From Anniella stebbinsi (taxonomy: Eukaryota; Chordata; Lepidosauria; Squamata; Anniellidae): a stretch of DNA of 64,000 nucleotides. The position numbers and the translations under genes were made by a program. The stretch covers positions 196,485,654-196,549,653 of the forward strand of contig JARDYH010000001.1 in assembly GCA_029215795.1 (NCBI GenBank), read 5' to 3'. Below, piece after piece: positions 24,841 to 36,776 of the stretch. A model generated the notes under the pieces. That model did no database searches. It worked only from the letters and a program-made list of their open reading frames with translations, and was not told the origin of the DNA. Every line of letters begins with the position of its first letter. Positions within the stretch are counted from its first letter, which is position 1.

Positions 24841-25160
24841 TAGGGTGACCAGATAAAATCCAGGTCAGGGCTCATGTTACTTTAACAGTTGTAGAGAAAA
24901 GGGAATTTCAGCCAGTGTCATTTGTATGCAATTAGTTCCTGGTGGAATTCCCTCTTCATCATAACAGTTAAAGTTGCAGGGGCCCTGCCTTCTTTTGTAT
25001 ATGGTCATTCTAGTATAGTGCCTGCACCTTTAACAGTTGTGATGAAGAGGGAATATCACCAGGAACTAATTGCATACAAATGACACTGGCTGAAATTCCC
25101 TTTTCTCTACAACTGTTAAAGTGACATGAGCCCTGACCTGGATTTTATCTGGTCACCCTA
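24841..25160. mobile_element. hAT-C palindromic MITE, 320 bp, copy 1
   Basis: Perfect 8-bp duplication CAACAGAC (24833-24840 and 25161-25168). The ends are TAGGGTGACCAG and CTGGTCACCCTA. Most of the element is one inverted repeat: each arm carries CCAGGTCAGGGCTCATG, ACAGTTGTAGAGAAAAGGG, CAGCCAGTGTCATTTG and GCAATTAGTTCCTGGTG, around a short unpaired centre near 24975-25010 (GGGGCCCTGCC). It would fold into a very stable hairpin as RNA. It is exactly the same length as the copy at 31975-32294. Confidence 0.85.
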
Positions 25161-26896
25161 CAACAGACCCAGATGGAAACATCTTGTCTCAAGAATGGAA
25201 AAGCTGCCAGGGTGCCTCATGGGAGCAGAGTCCAACGTTGCTGTCTTGTTGAGTACGGGGGAGGAGAGGGAGGGGGTGCCTACCAGGGGAGCACGGCGGG
25301 CCAGTTACAAATCAAGAAACAAATGGGGATGTTCACCCTTGTGACCCCCACCGGATCCGAGAGGATGAGATCAGCAGAAGGAACGCGAGTGACTTTTCAG
25401 TTTTAATGGAAGAGGCAAAAAAGCACTCTTATAATCAATGGGAATGAAAAGAGCTTAACTTTGGCTAGATTATTTCCAAGGTTTCTTTCACATGACCTTT
25501 CTTGGCCTGGATCAGTGGAAGATAATGAGCCCAGGTGTGTGTGTATGTGATGTTTCCACACAATCCCCAAGATGCTTACTGCAATGCCAGCTAAATCAAT
25601 ACATCTCCACCAGGTCTGTGTTGCACCAGACATGAGCTGGAAATGCCCTGACGTTCAGGCTGATAGGGACACTCCAGCTGACCTCCACAGAAGGCAAGAC
25701 CTGGGTTAGGAAGCTGAGTGAACACCCAGTTTCTCAGGGTTGCCTATGTGAGGAGGGGAGCCTAGAGAAGTCTTGCATGCTAAGGAAGAATTTGATAGAA
25801 ACGAATACTCTCTGCAATGTCGGGATCTGCCGAATGCCAAAGGCTTGCACTCTGGGAATGAATGTTTAAAGCATGTACCCAGAGGAAGGAGTAAACAAAA
25901 GGGAAATTACACAGAGGCCCTGTGGTTAGGAAGCTGGGCCGCTGATCTGGGTTCCCTGTGAAGCTGTGGACTTGTTGGTTGACTGGACAGGGTGCCTCCA
26001 GCCTCATTTCCCCACTTCAAGAACAGGAACTGCAGCATCCTATATCTCAGGGTGATTTTGCAGACAAACATGGTTTAAAAACAGAGGTTGAGTCAAAGGA
26101 GAAGTAAAGGCAGGAATCAATGAAGTGGTGGGAACACAGGAAAAAAAGTGAGGTACTAGTTGAAAGCCCCCTAAAAATGGCAGAGAAGATACTAAATCAA
26201 ATGTAAGTGCAGAGTTTGGGCAAATTACTCCTGTTGAAAGGAGGCTATGGGGCTGTTAACATGCAAAACGTGGGAGGAGATGTCACATACATTAATCCCA
26301 TCTAGCCTCTATCTTGGGAAAGAATGATATAGTAAAAGCTATTGTCCAGTTTCAAAACTTACAGTGCAACACAATACGTGCATTTTCTACCAAAAAAATG
26401 GCTTTTTCCTCAAATGTGGTTAGTATTTAGTATTATAGCAGCAGAAACTCCATTTTATTTCATGACGGTGCTTTAATTTAAGTGAGTTTTAAAGTATTTA
26501 TTTATCAGAGGTGGCAAACAGTTCCCCCCCTTGTTTTTTACTCTAACGTATCAGGAATGTAGAAGCAGCTGTAAAACATGCAATAGCTAGGAGATTTGGG
26601 GAGTGGGGAGAAGAGAAATATTGTGTGCTTCACAACATGGCTGTCTGAAGGCATAAGGCCATTAAGTCCAGGTTCTAAAGCTACCTAGCTATACCACTGG
26701 GCACACCATACATCTCATATTCCTTGAACTTATATTCTTAAACTTATGACTTTACTGGAGAATGATGAGTTGCTCCAATTGAGCAAGGGCTAATTTGTGC
26801 ATAGAAAGTGATTTCTGCACATAGATCACCTGGGCTGCATGGCCAAGACACAAGGTGAAATTCACTCATGTTGAGCTGCTGGGGATTATTCACTGT

Positions 26897-27864
26897 GGGC
26901 TCATCTACACCTAAAGCTGTAGAAGCAGGGCCGTGCAGAGCTGGTCATATGCCCAGGCCAGATGGGAAGTGTGTGCTCCCCCCCCCACATTTCAAACTGC
27001 TCATTAAGTATTTTTTAATCAGTTCATAAGACATATATGAACTAGAACGATTTATAAAAAAGGTAATGGGAAGCACTTTCATTCAAGATGTAAGGCATCA
27101 CTTCTTCACATTCAGAAAGAGGAAAGAGGAAGGACAACCATCGCAACTTAGGCACATATATCCCCGCCCCACATGCGGCATATGGCCCTCTGGAGTTTGT
27201 AGTCTGAGCGTGGTGTTCACGACGGATGGCTTCTGCGCTGTTTCCGCAAGGCGGGCTCCTCGCTTCTCGATGGGCGGCTTACGCTACGGAAGCAGTATCA
27301 TAAGCTAGGGGGAACCACCTCGTCGGGGTGCCCCCTCAAAATCGTGGGCCCGGGGCCAACTGGCCCCACTGCTCCCTCTCTGCACGGCTCTGTGTAGAGG
27401 GAGGGAGAGGGGAGGATTGGAGACTTACCTGCTTCCATGATCCTCCCCCAGCGTCTATACAGCCGCACAACGTCCTGGAAGGGAAGAGGGACGACGTGGG
27501 CGCAAAATTGTTTTTTTGCTGAAAAGGGCCAGGTCGTGCAGTTGCCCCCCCACCCCCGCCCCACCCCACCCCCGCCATTTCAAGGATGGCAAAATTGTTT
27601 CCTCCCACCCCCTATGGACACGGAGCCTCCCCATACAGCTCCATGCCCTCTTTGAAGGCCGCGGTACTCACGAGAAGGTGGGAGCGGCGGCCACACCTCC
27701 TGCGGTCCTCAGGATGGTCCTGGGACCGCGGGGAAAATCAGGATAACCAGGGAACCAGTCATGCTGGGGGAATGGAGAGGTCGCCCTGCCTGCCCCTGGG
27801 ATCCCCTGTGTGTCATTTGGATGCACAGGGATGACCCTGGGGAAAAGCAGGGTGTAGACATGGC
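26897..27864. mobile_element. Harbinger-like element H3, interrupted by hAT-B
   Basis: The ends are GGGCTCATCTACACC (26897-26911) and an inverted GGTGTAGACATGGCC (27850-27864), matching those at 61046-61591. The flanking triplets TGT and TAT differ by one base. Right of the nested insertion it shares GCACAACGTCCTGGAAGG, GGGACCGCGGGGAAAA and GTCATTTGGATGCACAGGGA with 61046-61591. GC-rich, no coding capacity. Confidence 0.65.
26926..27392. mobile_element. hAT-B non-autonomous element, nested, 467 bp
   Basis: The ends are CAGGGCCGTGCAGAG and an inverted CTCTGCACGGCTCTG. The target duplication is TGTAGAAG (26918-26925) and TGTAGAGG (27393-27400), 7 of 8. The interior includes ATGCCCAGGCCAGATGGGAAG and ACATGCGGCATATGGCCCTCTGGAG, both present inverted in the copy at 45442-45798. 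It has no intact transposase. Confidence 0.78.
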
Positions 27865-29284
27865 CTATGAGAAGAAAGCAAGGCCCCATGCCTGCTGTTG
27901 CACTTAAGGAGACCCTCACCTCTGCTCCTCTTCCTTTCAAGAGCTGACACTGCGAACCCTTCTCTTTGGCCCTTTCTACACCATAGGGGTGTAGAGGGAG
28001 GGAGATCCCGGAAGTACCTAATACACACCATTGGCGCACAGGAAGGGAGGGAGGGTGATCCCGAAAGTACCTAATACACACCATCAGCACATGGACCAGC
28101 CAGGGGCCATCCCAGGCAAACAGCCTGGTGTAAGTAAAGAATATTTCAAAAGTGCATATCTGTGAATTGGGGCAATTCACATTGACCGTGGCAGTGTGAC
28201 TTGATTTTAGTTTTCTTCTCTGCAGTTTGTTGTGGGAAGTGGCAGGGAATTATATAAGAGTATCAGATAATCAATGTTTTCTAAAGAAAATATACTCTCC
28301 AGGCCTTAAAGGAAGAAATATACACTGGGGAACATTTGAATGAACATGTATACAAAAAGCTATTTACTCTGCTAGTAATTTTCTGTATTCCCCTTGCTAA
28401 TAGTGCTGGCACTTGTGTTTGATCAAAGGCTTTATCCTCCACATTCCCATTTCCTTTCCCCGTCCAATAGTGAAGCCTTAAGCCTACTTAGTGGGGAATT
28501 GTTTGGGGATTCAGGCACCCACACTTGTGGGATAAAGGGAGGAGGTCAGGTTGGTTCCATTCTAAATGAGCAAATCTTGTGATTTTAAATTGCCAACTAC
28601 AGTTGTTGTGACACGTGAGGTTCCTTCTGAAGAGTGATGGCAATGGCTTCTCCCTTAAATGCACAAGCAGTGGCTGTTTGATGAGAAATAAATTTGGTAG
28701 CCCATCACCTCCATTTCCAGTTGCTGCTGCATATTACAGTGGTCTGGCTGGCATCAGGCAGCGCACTTGCTGGCAAACCCGAGCCAAGATGCTATGAATT
28801 GAATACAATGTGAAATCTGATCGCTGGAGAATGTAGACAGGGAAGGGTCCCGCGAGGTCAGGATACAATTACACTGCGATGCACACATTTCCACTGCTGT
28901 CTGACCGGGTGGTTTCCTTTTTAAATGAAAGTGCGCTTCATTCTCTCAGCATGATCCAGAAGCCGTTGCAGCCAGAGCACTTGCATATAAAGTCAGTTTA
29001 ATCCCGCAGGCTTCAGGGTGACTGACAGACCAATTTGTAATACCGCTGGAAGGAGCTACACGGCTACCAACAGCCCAGTGCAGCTCTCCACATAAGTACA
29101 CAGTGATTCACAGTGTGATGTGGGTGTCATACTATCCAACAACACACTGGGCTATACAGAAGCATTTTGTGCATCCAGTGTTTTCTTAAGCTGGAGTCTG
29201 CTGGGAATCACTACAGCTCCAAGCTGTAGTAAATCCTCCAGCAGTAGGAAATTCTTCTTTTTGGTTTCACAGCAGTGAATCAGG
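27865..29284 (-). other. NRP2 intron, no element named
   Basis: A local direct repeat: the stretch around 27980-28025 (GTAGAGGGAGGGAGATCCCGGAAGTACCTAATACACACCAT) is repeated at about 28040-28085. Otherwise nothing recognised. Confidence 0.45.
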
Positions 29285-29375
29285 CTTTTTATTGATTGAT
29301 TTACTTACTTATTTACTGTACTTTTAAACCACCTAATAACCAAGTTGCTCTGGGTGGTGTACAATACAATACATT
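29285..29375 (-). repeat. Retrotransposon tail fragment, antisense
   Basis: TTTATTGATTGATTTACTTACTTATTTACTG then TTTTAAACCACC...GCTCTGGGTGGTGTACAATACAATAC is the antisense of the tail family seen sense at 4010 and 32520. Confidence 0.5.
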
Positions 29376-29668
29376 TATGGGGTTGCATCCCAAATATTTC
29401 ATCTTAATGAATGTGGTGAGAAAAGACCTCTCAGTCAGGCAGTTTCCATAGCTATGCAATACAAAAGCAGATCCGGATTCTCTGAGGAATTCTCCCATCA
29501 AGACATAGGTTTTAATATCAACATTCAGATCTTTCCAAGCAATTTGCAAGACTACCTCTGTCTTAAGTAACTAAAAATGAAAATTCCTTCAAAATTTGAT
29601 TTTGGAAAATAGCTATGCTAGCTCTTAAAAAAATCAGGTCCACAGCAAACATTTCAGATCAAGCCTAT

Positions 29669-30014
29669 GGCCCCCTCTACAAGAATTCGGCTTGGCGCCC
29701 GGTTGCCCGATTATGCGCATCTTCTCACAATCGCTTTTACGCCTAATTCCTATAAACGACATGCGGTGAAGCGCATTACCGGCAATATGAAACGCGCTTT
29801 AAAGTGGATGAAATGCGGATAATCGCTTGTTTACATGGTCATAAGGTGCTTTAACTGCCGCGGTGAATTAAAACTCGCTATTTAACGCACATGCGATAAT
29901 GCACATAATCGGACAGAAAAAGCGCCTCAACTCCCAATTTGCGCTCCGCTCTTGTAGAGGTAAAATTTTTAATGCGGCTTGAAAGAGCTTTAAATCGCTC
30001 TTGTAGAGGCACCC
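29669..30014. mobile_element. GCGC-rich MITE H4, copy 1
   Basis: The ends are GGCCCCCTCTACAAGAATTCG and an inverted CTCTTGTAGAGGCACCC. The interior is full of short AATGCGC/GCGCATT/AAAGCGC motifs in both orientations, with an internal GCTCTTGTAGAGGTAA copy of the end at 29950. Copies at 35538 and 47179 share the whole arrangement. The terminal sequence resembles the CTACAC-type ends of the Harbinger-like elements here. The flanking triplets do not match, so the class is inferred. Confidence 0.65.
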
Positions 30015-30212
30015 TCAATCATTTAAAATGCCACACCCAGGTATCGATCAATTCAGTTACATTCAATTGATATTTGAAACACAAAATAATGTTATAAAAG
30101 CCTATGAAACAAGTTGGAAGGAAATTATGTAATAAATACTATGATTTTTGAAAATTTGCTCCAGTGTGCAGTGACCTTCCTAAATATGTGCTGGATTACA
30201 CATTTCCTATGG

Positions 30213-30302
30213 CAACTTTCCCCAACCTGGTGACCTCTACATGTGATGGACTACAACTTCTATCACCCCCAGCCAGCAATGCCACTGGGTAGGATGGGAG
30301 TT
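30213..30302. mobile_element. hAT-F MITE, degraded
   Basis: GGCAACTTTCCCCAACCTGGTGACCTCTACATGTGATGGACTACAACTTCTATCACCCCCAGCC followed by GGATGGGAGTTGAAGG. It retains the first terminus, and the hairpin halves are recognisable. Confidence 0.6.
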
Positions 30303-30307
30303 GAAGG

Positions 30308-30606
30308 TTGTTATCACACGGGCGGTTTTAAGCATACCCAGCTCGACTTTGCTCCACTTCTTCAGTGCTGGATTCGCATGACGTTGTCCCGGTCCTGCTG
30401 TTCTCCCGACCTGAGGTCGCAGTTTTTAGTTTCTGTTTCGATTTATCCCTGAACGGGCGAAGTCCGAAACAGGCAAAGTTCAACAGGCCAAGCTGAGGTA
30501 TCGCAGCAATACTGACCACGAGTGATTCAAAATGCTAGACTCGCATACGAAACAGAGGAGGAACCCGCAGAAACAACCCGGGGGGAAAATAGTAGGTGTG
30601 ATAAAG
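30308..30606. mobile_element. Possible MITE with TTATCACAC termini
   Basis: Starts TTATCACACGGGCGGTTTT and ends with an inverted GGTGTGATAAAG about 300 bp later. The intervening DNA is CpG-rich, unlike its surroundings. No clear target duplication. Confidence 0.35.
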
Positions 30607-31974
30607 CTCAAAGTCCAACGTATCTGGAGGGTACCCGTCTGAGGAGGGCTGATCTATGGTGAAAAGCAATAACAATAAAGCCCTTGTGAGCGATGCCTTG
30701 CGAAATGGCTGGTTGCCTGTTTTTCCAGCATTTCTCCCATCATGGGAAGGATAATTTATAAATCCCGAAAGAGGAAGGCTGGGCTTTAAGCCATGTACAT
30801 GACACATCCCTAGTGCAATGCATGTATGTTCTCAAAATGGCTTTGGAAAGTAGAAGGAAGAGAGACTGGCAATTGCATTGAGGTGTTTTAAAGTGTTCAT
30901 ATGAGAGGCTGAGAAGAGATGTACACAGCCACCGTGCTGACCTTTCCAGAGTCTTCCCCTTAGTTTAGACTTAAATCATACATGCAAGCAGCATAGGTTA
31001 TAGCAGGCAAGGCAATTGTCTCTAGCCTCTTTCTATCGCACAGAATAATTTCACTCAGGTGCTCCTGTATTCAATACAAAAGAGATAAGGAAGGCGAAAG
31101 AGAATAAAGGCTGTTCTCTGCCCCCCCCCCCCTTTAAAGCAGTGACAGAGGAGTTCTGCATTTTAGCAGAACAGTAGCTCTGGGGAAGGTGATGTTTAAC
31201 ACTCTCTCACAACACATGGTTTCTCCAATCTTAATTCGCTCCTCCAAAGCTGTGACTAGCCTTGTTGGGGGGGAGGGGGAGAGGCAGGCACATATAGGTA
31301 ACTGTGCTTTCCCCCTAGCTTGGGGCTGTGATTTAGGCTGGGAAAACAGCATTGGGGGGGGCAACGGGAAAGGGTTAAGCACTCCCTATTCAGTCACGTT
31401 TGTGACCTATAATGATAATTAAGGAAATTCCATAATTTTACCATAATAGCCTTCATGAATCAAAACCCTAGTCTATCCACTAGGGTTTATATTAACCAAT
31501 TCCGTGTCTTGTGAAATCAAATGATGTATGAATTAGGCAAACAATGAGTCAAGATTATGTGCAAAAGTAGGTGACCCCTGACTGCATCAGTTGAATTAAA
31601 GTGAATAATTAGAATCCAGTGTTTTAAGTAATTAGGTAGATCTTCAGGGTTGAGTTCGGAAGGCCCCACTCTAGAAAAGGGTCAGAAACTTGGGGAGTTT
31701 GGTCTTCACCGTATGGTTGTGTGGGGAAATGGGCCAATCTACATGGGCGGTTTAGTGGGGAGTGACAGCACATCAGGCTCATTCATGACACCTGACCTGG
31801 TCACCATTCTGCAAGCAGCGCACAGCTTCCCTTTCAAAAGGACACATTTTCGCAAAGTCCTTTTAGTGTGTCTTAAGTGGGGCCAACCACGTGGTTCTGC
31901 TGCAGTGTGCCCCAACCCCCTGAATTAAATCCTATGGAATGGGTGTGCCTAGGCATGCGTCTGTGACCTGGTTG

Positions 31975-32294
31975 TAGGGTGACCAGATAAAATCCAGGTC
32001 AGGGCTCATGTAACTTTAACAGTTGTAGAGAAAAGGGAATTTCAGCCAGTGTCATTTGTATGCAATTAGTTCCTGGTGAAATCCCCTCTTCATCACAACT
32101 GTTAAAGTTGCAGGGGCCCTGCCTTCTTTTGTATATGGTCACTCTAGTATAGTGCCTGCACCTTTAACTGTTGTGATGAAGAGGGAATTTCACCAGGAAC
32201 TAATTGCATACCAATGACACTGGCTGAAATTCCCTTTTCTCTACAACTGTTAAAGTTACATGAGCCCTGACCTGGATTTTATCTGGTCACCCTA
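31975..32294. mobile_element. hAT-C palindromic MITE, 320 bp, copy 2
   Basis: Perfect 8-bp duplication CCTGGTTG (31967-31974 and 32295-32302). The ends, arms and length equal those of 24841-25160, in the same orientation, with few differences. The fresh duplication and close similarity suggest recent activity of an autonomous hAT source. Confidence 0.87.
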
Positions 32295-32409
32295 CCTGGT
32301 TGTGACCTGGTCAAGGGGTGTTTTCTGTCGCATCATCATTGTGGGTGGGCTGTCCCTTTCCCCCTTCCCCCTTCCCCCCCTTCCCTGTAGCGTGCTTTAG
32401 ACATAGGCT

Positions 32410-32655
32410 TCCTTTCCTTCTTCATTTAGCATTATTTTGCAGCAGTGTGGTTCTACTCTTTATTGTTGCACAATGTCCCAGAATTGTTGTTTTAAAGGAT
32501 ATTGTAATTATAGCTTGTTTTTATGCTTTATGGTTTTAAATTTTGTATATCGGTGTTTTTAATGTTCAATGTTTTTAATTTCTGTAAACCGCCCAGAGAG
32601 CTTCGGCTATGGGGCGGTATATAAATGGAGTAAAATAAATAAATAATAAATAAAT
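32410..32655 (+). mobile_element. Non-LTR retrotransposon 3' tail
   Basis: T-rich stretch with GTTTTTAATGTTCAATG, then GTAAACCGCCCAGAGAGCTTCGGCTATGGGGCGGTATATAAATG, ending in AAATAA repeats. This is a typical 3' end of a squamate LINE or its SINE partner. Exact family not assigned. Confidence 0.6.
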
Positions 32656-33374
32656 GTCATAGTTGTGGAATTGTGCAGTTGTGGAATTGTGCAGTTGTTT
32701 CAGGGGCAGGCCAGAACGTTTCTCATTTACCATCTTTACCTGGCTGCTACTTGGCAGTTGTGTACTTCCAATTTAGGGACTTACGGGGTTCTCCTGCCGC
32801 ACCTTTGCAGCTACTTCAGTGCTACTTACAATGGTGGCAACAGAGTCACTCAGCAACTAACTCGGGATCCATTTTAGAGTAATGAGTTTGCACGTAACCC
32901 CAATCTCATAGAGTTCTGTGCATGCGCAAACACTGTGGGGTGGGGGTAATTTGGCTCATCCTGGGAGAGTTATTTTACTAAAGTGATTGGAAAGTCACTG
33001 GACACTTTTGGTGGTAACCGCCTCACCCCACAAAGCATGTAGAAAAACAAAGCCTAAACATGAATACTTGCAAGAAACTGTGGAAAAAGATAACTATGCC
33101 CCATACACTTTTAGGATCATGGCTTTGTAATTTGGCAGTACTGCAACTTCACAGTCCTGTAAGTTCACATTAGCGCTTCGTCATAATTGACTGTCATTTC
33201 TGTGGAGAAAAGAGGCTGACAGGAAGAGATGGTGGCTACACACTTATAGAGGGATTTTTAGGTAGTGTATACTCCACTTTTCATGCTCCGTGTGCCGCTG
33301 ATGGACCAAAGTGGTTTAATGAAAATCCGGATTTAACTAGAAAACGCTTCTGAAACCGTTTCCATGTAGATTGG

Positions 33375-34515
33375 GCCCGCATCATGCCATGATCAAAAGA
33401 CATCTGCTCATCAGTCTAAAAGGGGTCACAAAATCATTTCTAAGGATTTGGGGCTCCACCAATCCACTGTCAGACAGATGATCCACAACCACTCTACCCA
33501 AGTGTGGTCATCCTACCAATATTTCTCCAAGAACAAACCAGCACGTCATCCAGGAAGTAAAACAAAAGAACCTCAGAGTGATATCCAAGGATCTGCAGGC
33601 TAATGTGAATGTTCAAGACTCAATAATGAGAAAAAGACAGAACAAGAATGGTTGCCAGGAGGAAAACACTGCTCTCTGAAAAGAACATGGCTGCCTGCCT
33701 GAAGTTCACTAAAAACCACACGGTTGATCCCCAAGACTTCTGGAACAACGTTCTCTGGCCAAACAAATCAAAGATACAACTTTTTGGCCTCAATGAGAAA
33801 TGTTATGTTTGGCGAAAAACAATCACAGAGTTCAAACAGAAGAACCTCATCCCAACTGTCAAGTGTGGTGGTGGGAATGTGATGGTTTGGGCCTGCTTTA
33901 CTGCCTCAGGGCCTGGGCGGTCTGCCATCATTGACACAACCATAAATTCTGCCGTGTATCAGATTCTAGAGGAGAATGTCAGGCCAGCCATCCATGAACT
34001 GAAGCTGAACCAAAAGTGAGTCATGCAACAAAACAATGACCCTAAACGTTCAAGCCCATGTTTTAGAATGGCCTGGTCAAAGTCTGGACTAAACCCCGTT
34101 CAAATGTTGTGGCAGGACCTGAAGTGAGTTGTTCATGCAAGGAAGCCCTCAAACGTCACTGAGCTGAAGCAGTTCTGTAAGAAGGAACGAGCCAAAATTC
34201 CTCAAAATTGATATGAGAGACTGACCAACAGTTACAGGAAATGCTTACCTGACGTCATTGCTGCTCAAGGAAGTGCCACCAGGTACTGAATCTAAAGGTT
34301 CCCATACTTTTTCACACATGGATATTGCATGCTGAATCAGTTGTGGATAAATAAATGTTGAAAAAGCATCATGTTTGTGTGCCATTTTTTAAAATCAGGT
34401 TATCTGCTGCTCTTTATCTGGGATTTAGGAGTTAGATTAAGATCTAATGCCATTTTGGGATAGAAATATGGGACAATCCTAAGGGGTTCGCAAACCTTTT
34501 CTCTCCACTGTATTA
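33375..34515 (+). pseudogene. Tc1-like transposon, defective transposase
   Basis: Plus-strand Tc1/mariner copy. Upstream, GATTTGGGGCTCCACCAATCCACTGTCAGACAG (33448-33480) is the Tc1 helix-turn-helix coding region, but frame-shifted. The best open frame, 33648-34019, has FWNNVLWPNKSKIQLFG, where active Tc1 has SDES: the first catalytic Asp is lost. It then has GGGNVMVWACFTASGPG, a stop at 34017-34019, and in the same frame VMQQNNDPK. The third catalytic region reads SGLNPVQMLWQDLK, where the Glu of DLNPIE is replaced. The right end AACCTTTTCTCTCCACTG at about 34495-34511 looks like a Tc1 terminal repeat. The left terminus is not visible. It is an inactive relic. Confidence 0.88.
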
Positions 34516-35537
34516 GTACCACTGCTCTGAACAAAACTCGAGTTCCTCCACAGCAGCGTTAAAGTGGAAAAGATGTCATCATCTCAGATCACAGATCTCC
34601 CACATCACATCTGCTTTGACCTTCCACCACATTCCCAAAGGGAGAACTGCCCCCACACCCTGCCACTCATTCCCCACTCAGGGTTGCAAATGGGAGGCCC
34701 TGCACTTCTTTGTACCTTGCAGGTGCCCCTCCAATTGGGAACTGAACAGAGTGCATTGTTGGCAAGAAGCAGCTGCTCACGTCACTCTCCCAATCTGGTG
34801 CAGCGAGTGGTGGGTCTGGTAGGGCCAAGGAAACCCAGGGCAAGAGGCAACCTATGGCTGCCAGGTGGCCATCCCTTACCTGGAGCAAAACAGCATTTGA
34901 GCCCTCCTCCAATCCACAATATTCCGGACCTACTTTGTGCCCAGGTTCACCGAGGATCTATTTTCAACACCAGGCAGGCTAGAGTTCTGACTGATATGAA
35001 ATAATGACAAAGAACTGTGGCTGGCTCTGAGCATAAGAATATCTCCCCCATCGCTACTACCACTAACAATAAATCGGGAAAAACACATGCAAACCCCAGC
35101 TTTCTACAGTGTAAATTACTCAGTGCAACTGGGAATCTACACATGCCTTTGCCATGGAGATAGTGGTAGTAGGTGTTTCTGAAATGCCTCGATTAATGGC
35201 CCAGGTCTCTCCACATGTTTTAACTTAGTGGAACCAGAGGGGCAAGAGGTCACTTTCCTCATCTAAAGTGTCACAGGACACCTAACTGCTGCACCGCATC
35301 GGGCAGTATCCAAAAGCCATCGGTGTGCCTGGGGTCCAGTCCTGACAATAGTGCACCAGTCATTGTCATGCACCACTATCAGGACTCCCTCATTCAATTC
35401 TGTGAGCTGTTGTATTGGCCAAACCCAGCAATTTATTTACCACTATGGGCTGGCTTAATGTGGTTCAGTCTGTCCTGGGTGCTGATTGGATTAGTCTAGG
35501 CTCCAGCACAGAGGAAAGTGTCACTGTGTTAGTCCAA

Positions 35538-35885
35538 GGCTGCCTCTACAAGAGAGGTTTAAAGCTCTTTCAAGTCTCATTAATTTTTTTACCTCTACAT
35601 GAGCGGAGCACAAATCTGGAGTTGAGGCGCGTTATCTATCCAATTATGCGCATTATCGAATGCGCGTTAAATAGCGAGTTTTATTTTGCTGCAGCCGTTA
35701 AAGCGCATTTTGACTATGTGAACAAGCGATTCTCCGCATTACCTACTTCTAAAGCGCATTTCAAACAACCAGTAAGTTGTGCGATCAATTACCTCCCGCA
35801 TACAGTCATTTACCATAAAGCGCTTCCAAGAAGATGCGCATAATCAGAGAACCAGGCGTCAAACCGAATTCTTGTAGAGGGGGTC
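35538..35885. mobile_element. GCGC-rich MITE H4, copy 2 (inverted relative to copy 1)
   Basis: The ends are GGCTGCCTCTACAAGAG and an inverted CGAATTCTTGTAGAGGGGGTC. It has the same AAAGCGCATTT and AATTATGCGCATTATCG motifs as 29669-30014. A chance frame crosses it (35415-35843), and related peptide strings appear in copy 3 only because the DNA repeats. Confidence 0.65.
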
Positions 35886-36643
35886 TAAGAAAATGAATCA
35901 GATAAATTCAAGAAGTCTCCTAGACCAACCATTCCAGTTTTGGCTGCTGAACAGCCCTAATCAAACTCATGTAATGCCTTTGTCTGCTAGAGACAAACAT
36001 CTGTTGTGGCAAATGTATTGTAGAAGCAGTTGTAAAGGAGGTTGATTCCAATGCCATCAATAACTGCAAGAGATGACACATCTCTCCCTCCCTCTCTCTC
36101 TTTCTCAATGAGCATTATCACATCATCTAACATTTAAACTCAAAAAATGCAGAGAAGCTAAGGTGCTGCCATACCCTTCTGGGAAGTCTACTACGAGAAT
36201 CATTTAAATCCATACAATTACTTTAATAAATATGCTAGGGTGTTCTAGAGATTAATGGTCTGAAAAACTATGATTTACAACATAGCCTGAAGCCAAGACT
36301 ATTTTGCATTAGTAGAGGAATGGACTAAGGAAGTATTTGGCACCAACCTTTCACCAGAAAAGCAAGGGACTCTTGGCATGTCCCAAGAGAACCCTCAGAA
36401 AGAAAAAAAACTGCAGGAAATAACCCTGCATTAGCAGGCAGAAGAAAAAGGCTGATACACCATAGCTATCCTTCAAAAGATGCCCATTACAAATTACAGA
36501 TGTTGTTTTTATTTCCTAGATGTACATTAGAGTTCGGAGAGAGATGCATACTTAAAAAGAAAACCAAAGCGAGCAGCAGGATTTTAATGGCATCTCCCAC
36601 CACCCACTGCACAAATATCCACTCCTGCATCACTAGAATCAAG

Positions 36644-36776
36644 GGCTGCCAACTTTTTATCTGGCCGGGCTCCTTGCTTTTAACATCTGCACAGCAAGCA
36701 GGTGCACATTCAACAGCTGAAGCTTTTCCAGACATGAAAATGCTGTGATGGCAAACAAAGAAACCCCACCTACTAA
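36644..36776 (+). repeat. Unclassified interspersed repeat U1, copy 2
   Basis: GGGCTGCCAACTTTTTATCTGGCCGGGCTCCTTGCTTTTAACATCTGCA to AAACCCCACCTAC. It pairs with 18508-18640, including the shared TTTTCCAGACAT and CACCTAC/CACCTGC ends. Confidence 0.5.

Noticed and set aside
34564..35004. 146-residue plus-strand frame downstream of the Tc1 element
   Set aside because: No recognisable domain, no splice or promoter context, and a mirror frame on the other strand. Treated as chance.
35415..35843. Open frame sharing peptide strings (ECALN.EFYFA, KAHFDYVNKR) with the frame at 47152-47415
   Set aside because: The similarity comes from the GCGC-rich MITE copies in which both frames lie. The frames extend beyond the element and start in unrelated DNA, and copy 1 at 29669 does not keep the frame. 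Not a gene.
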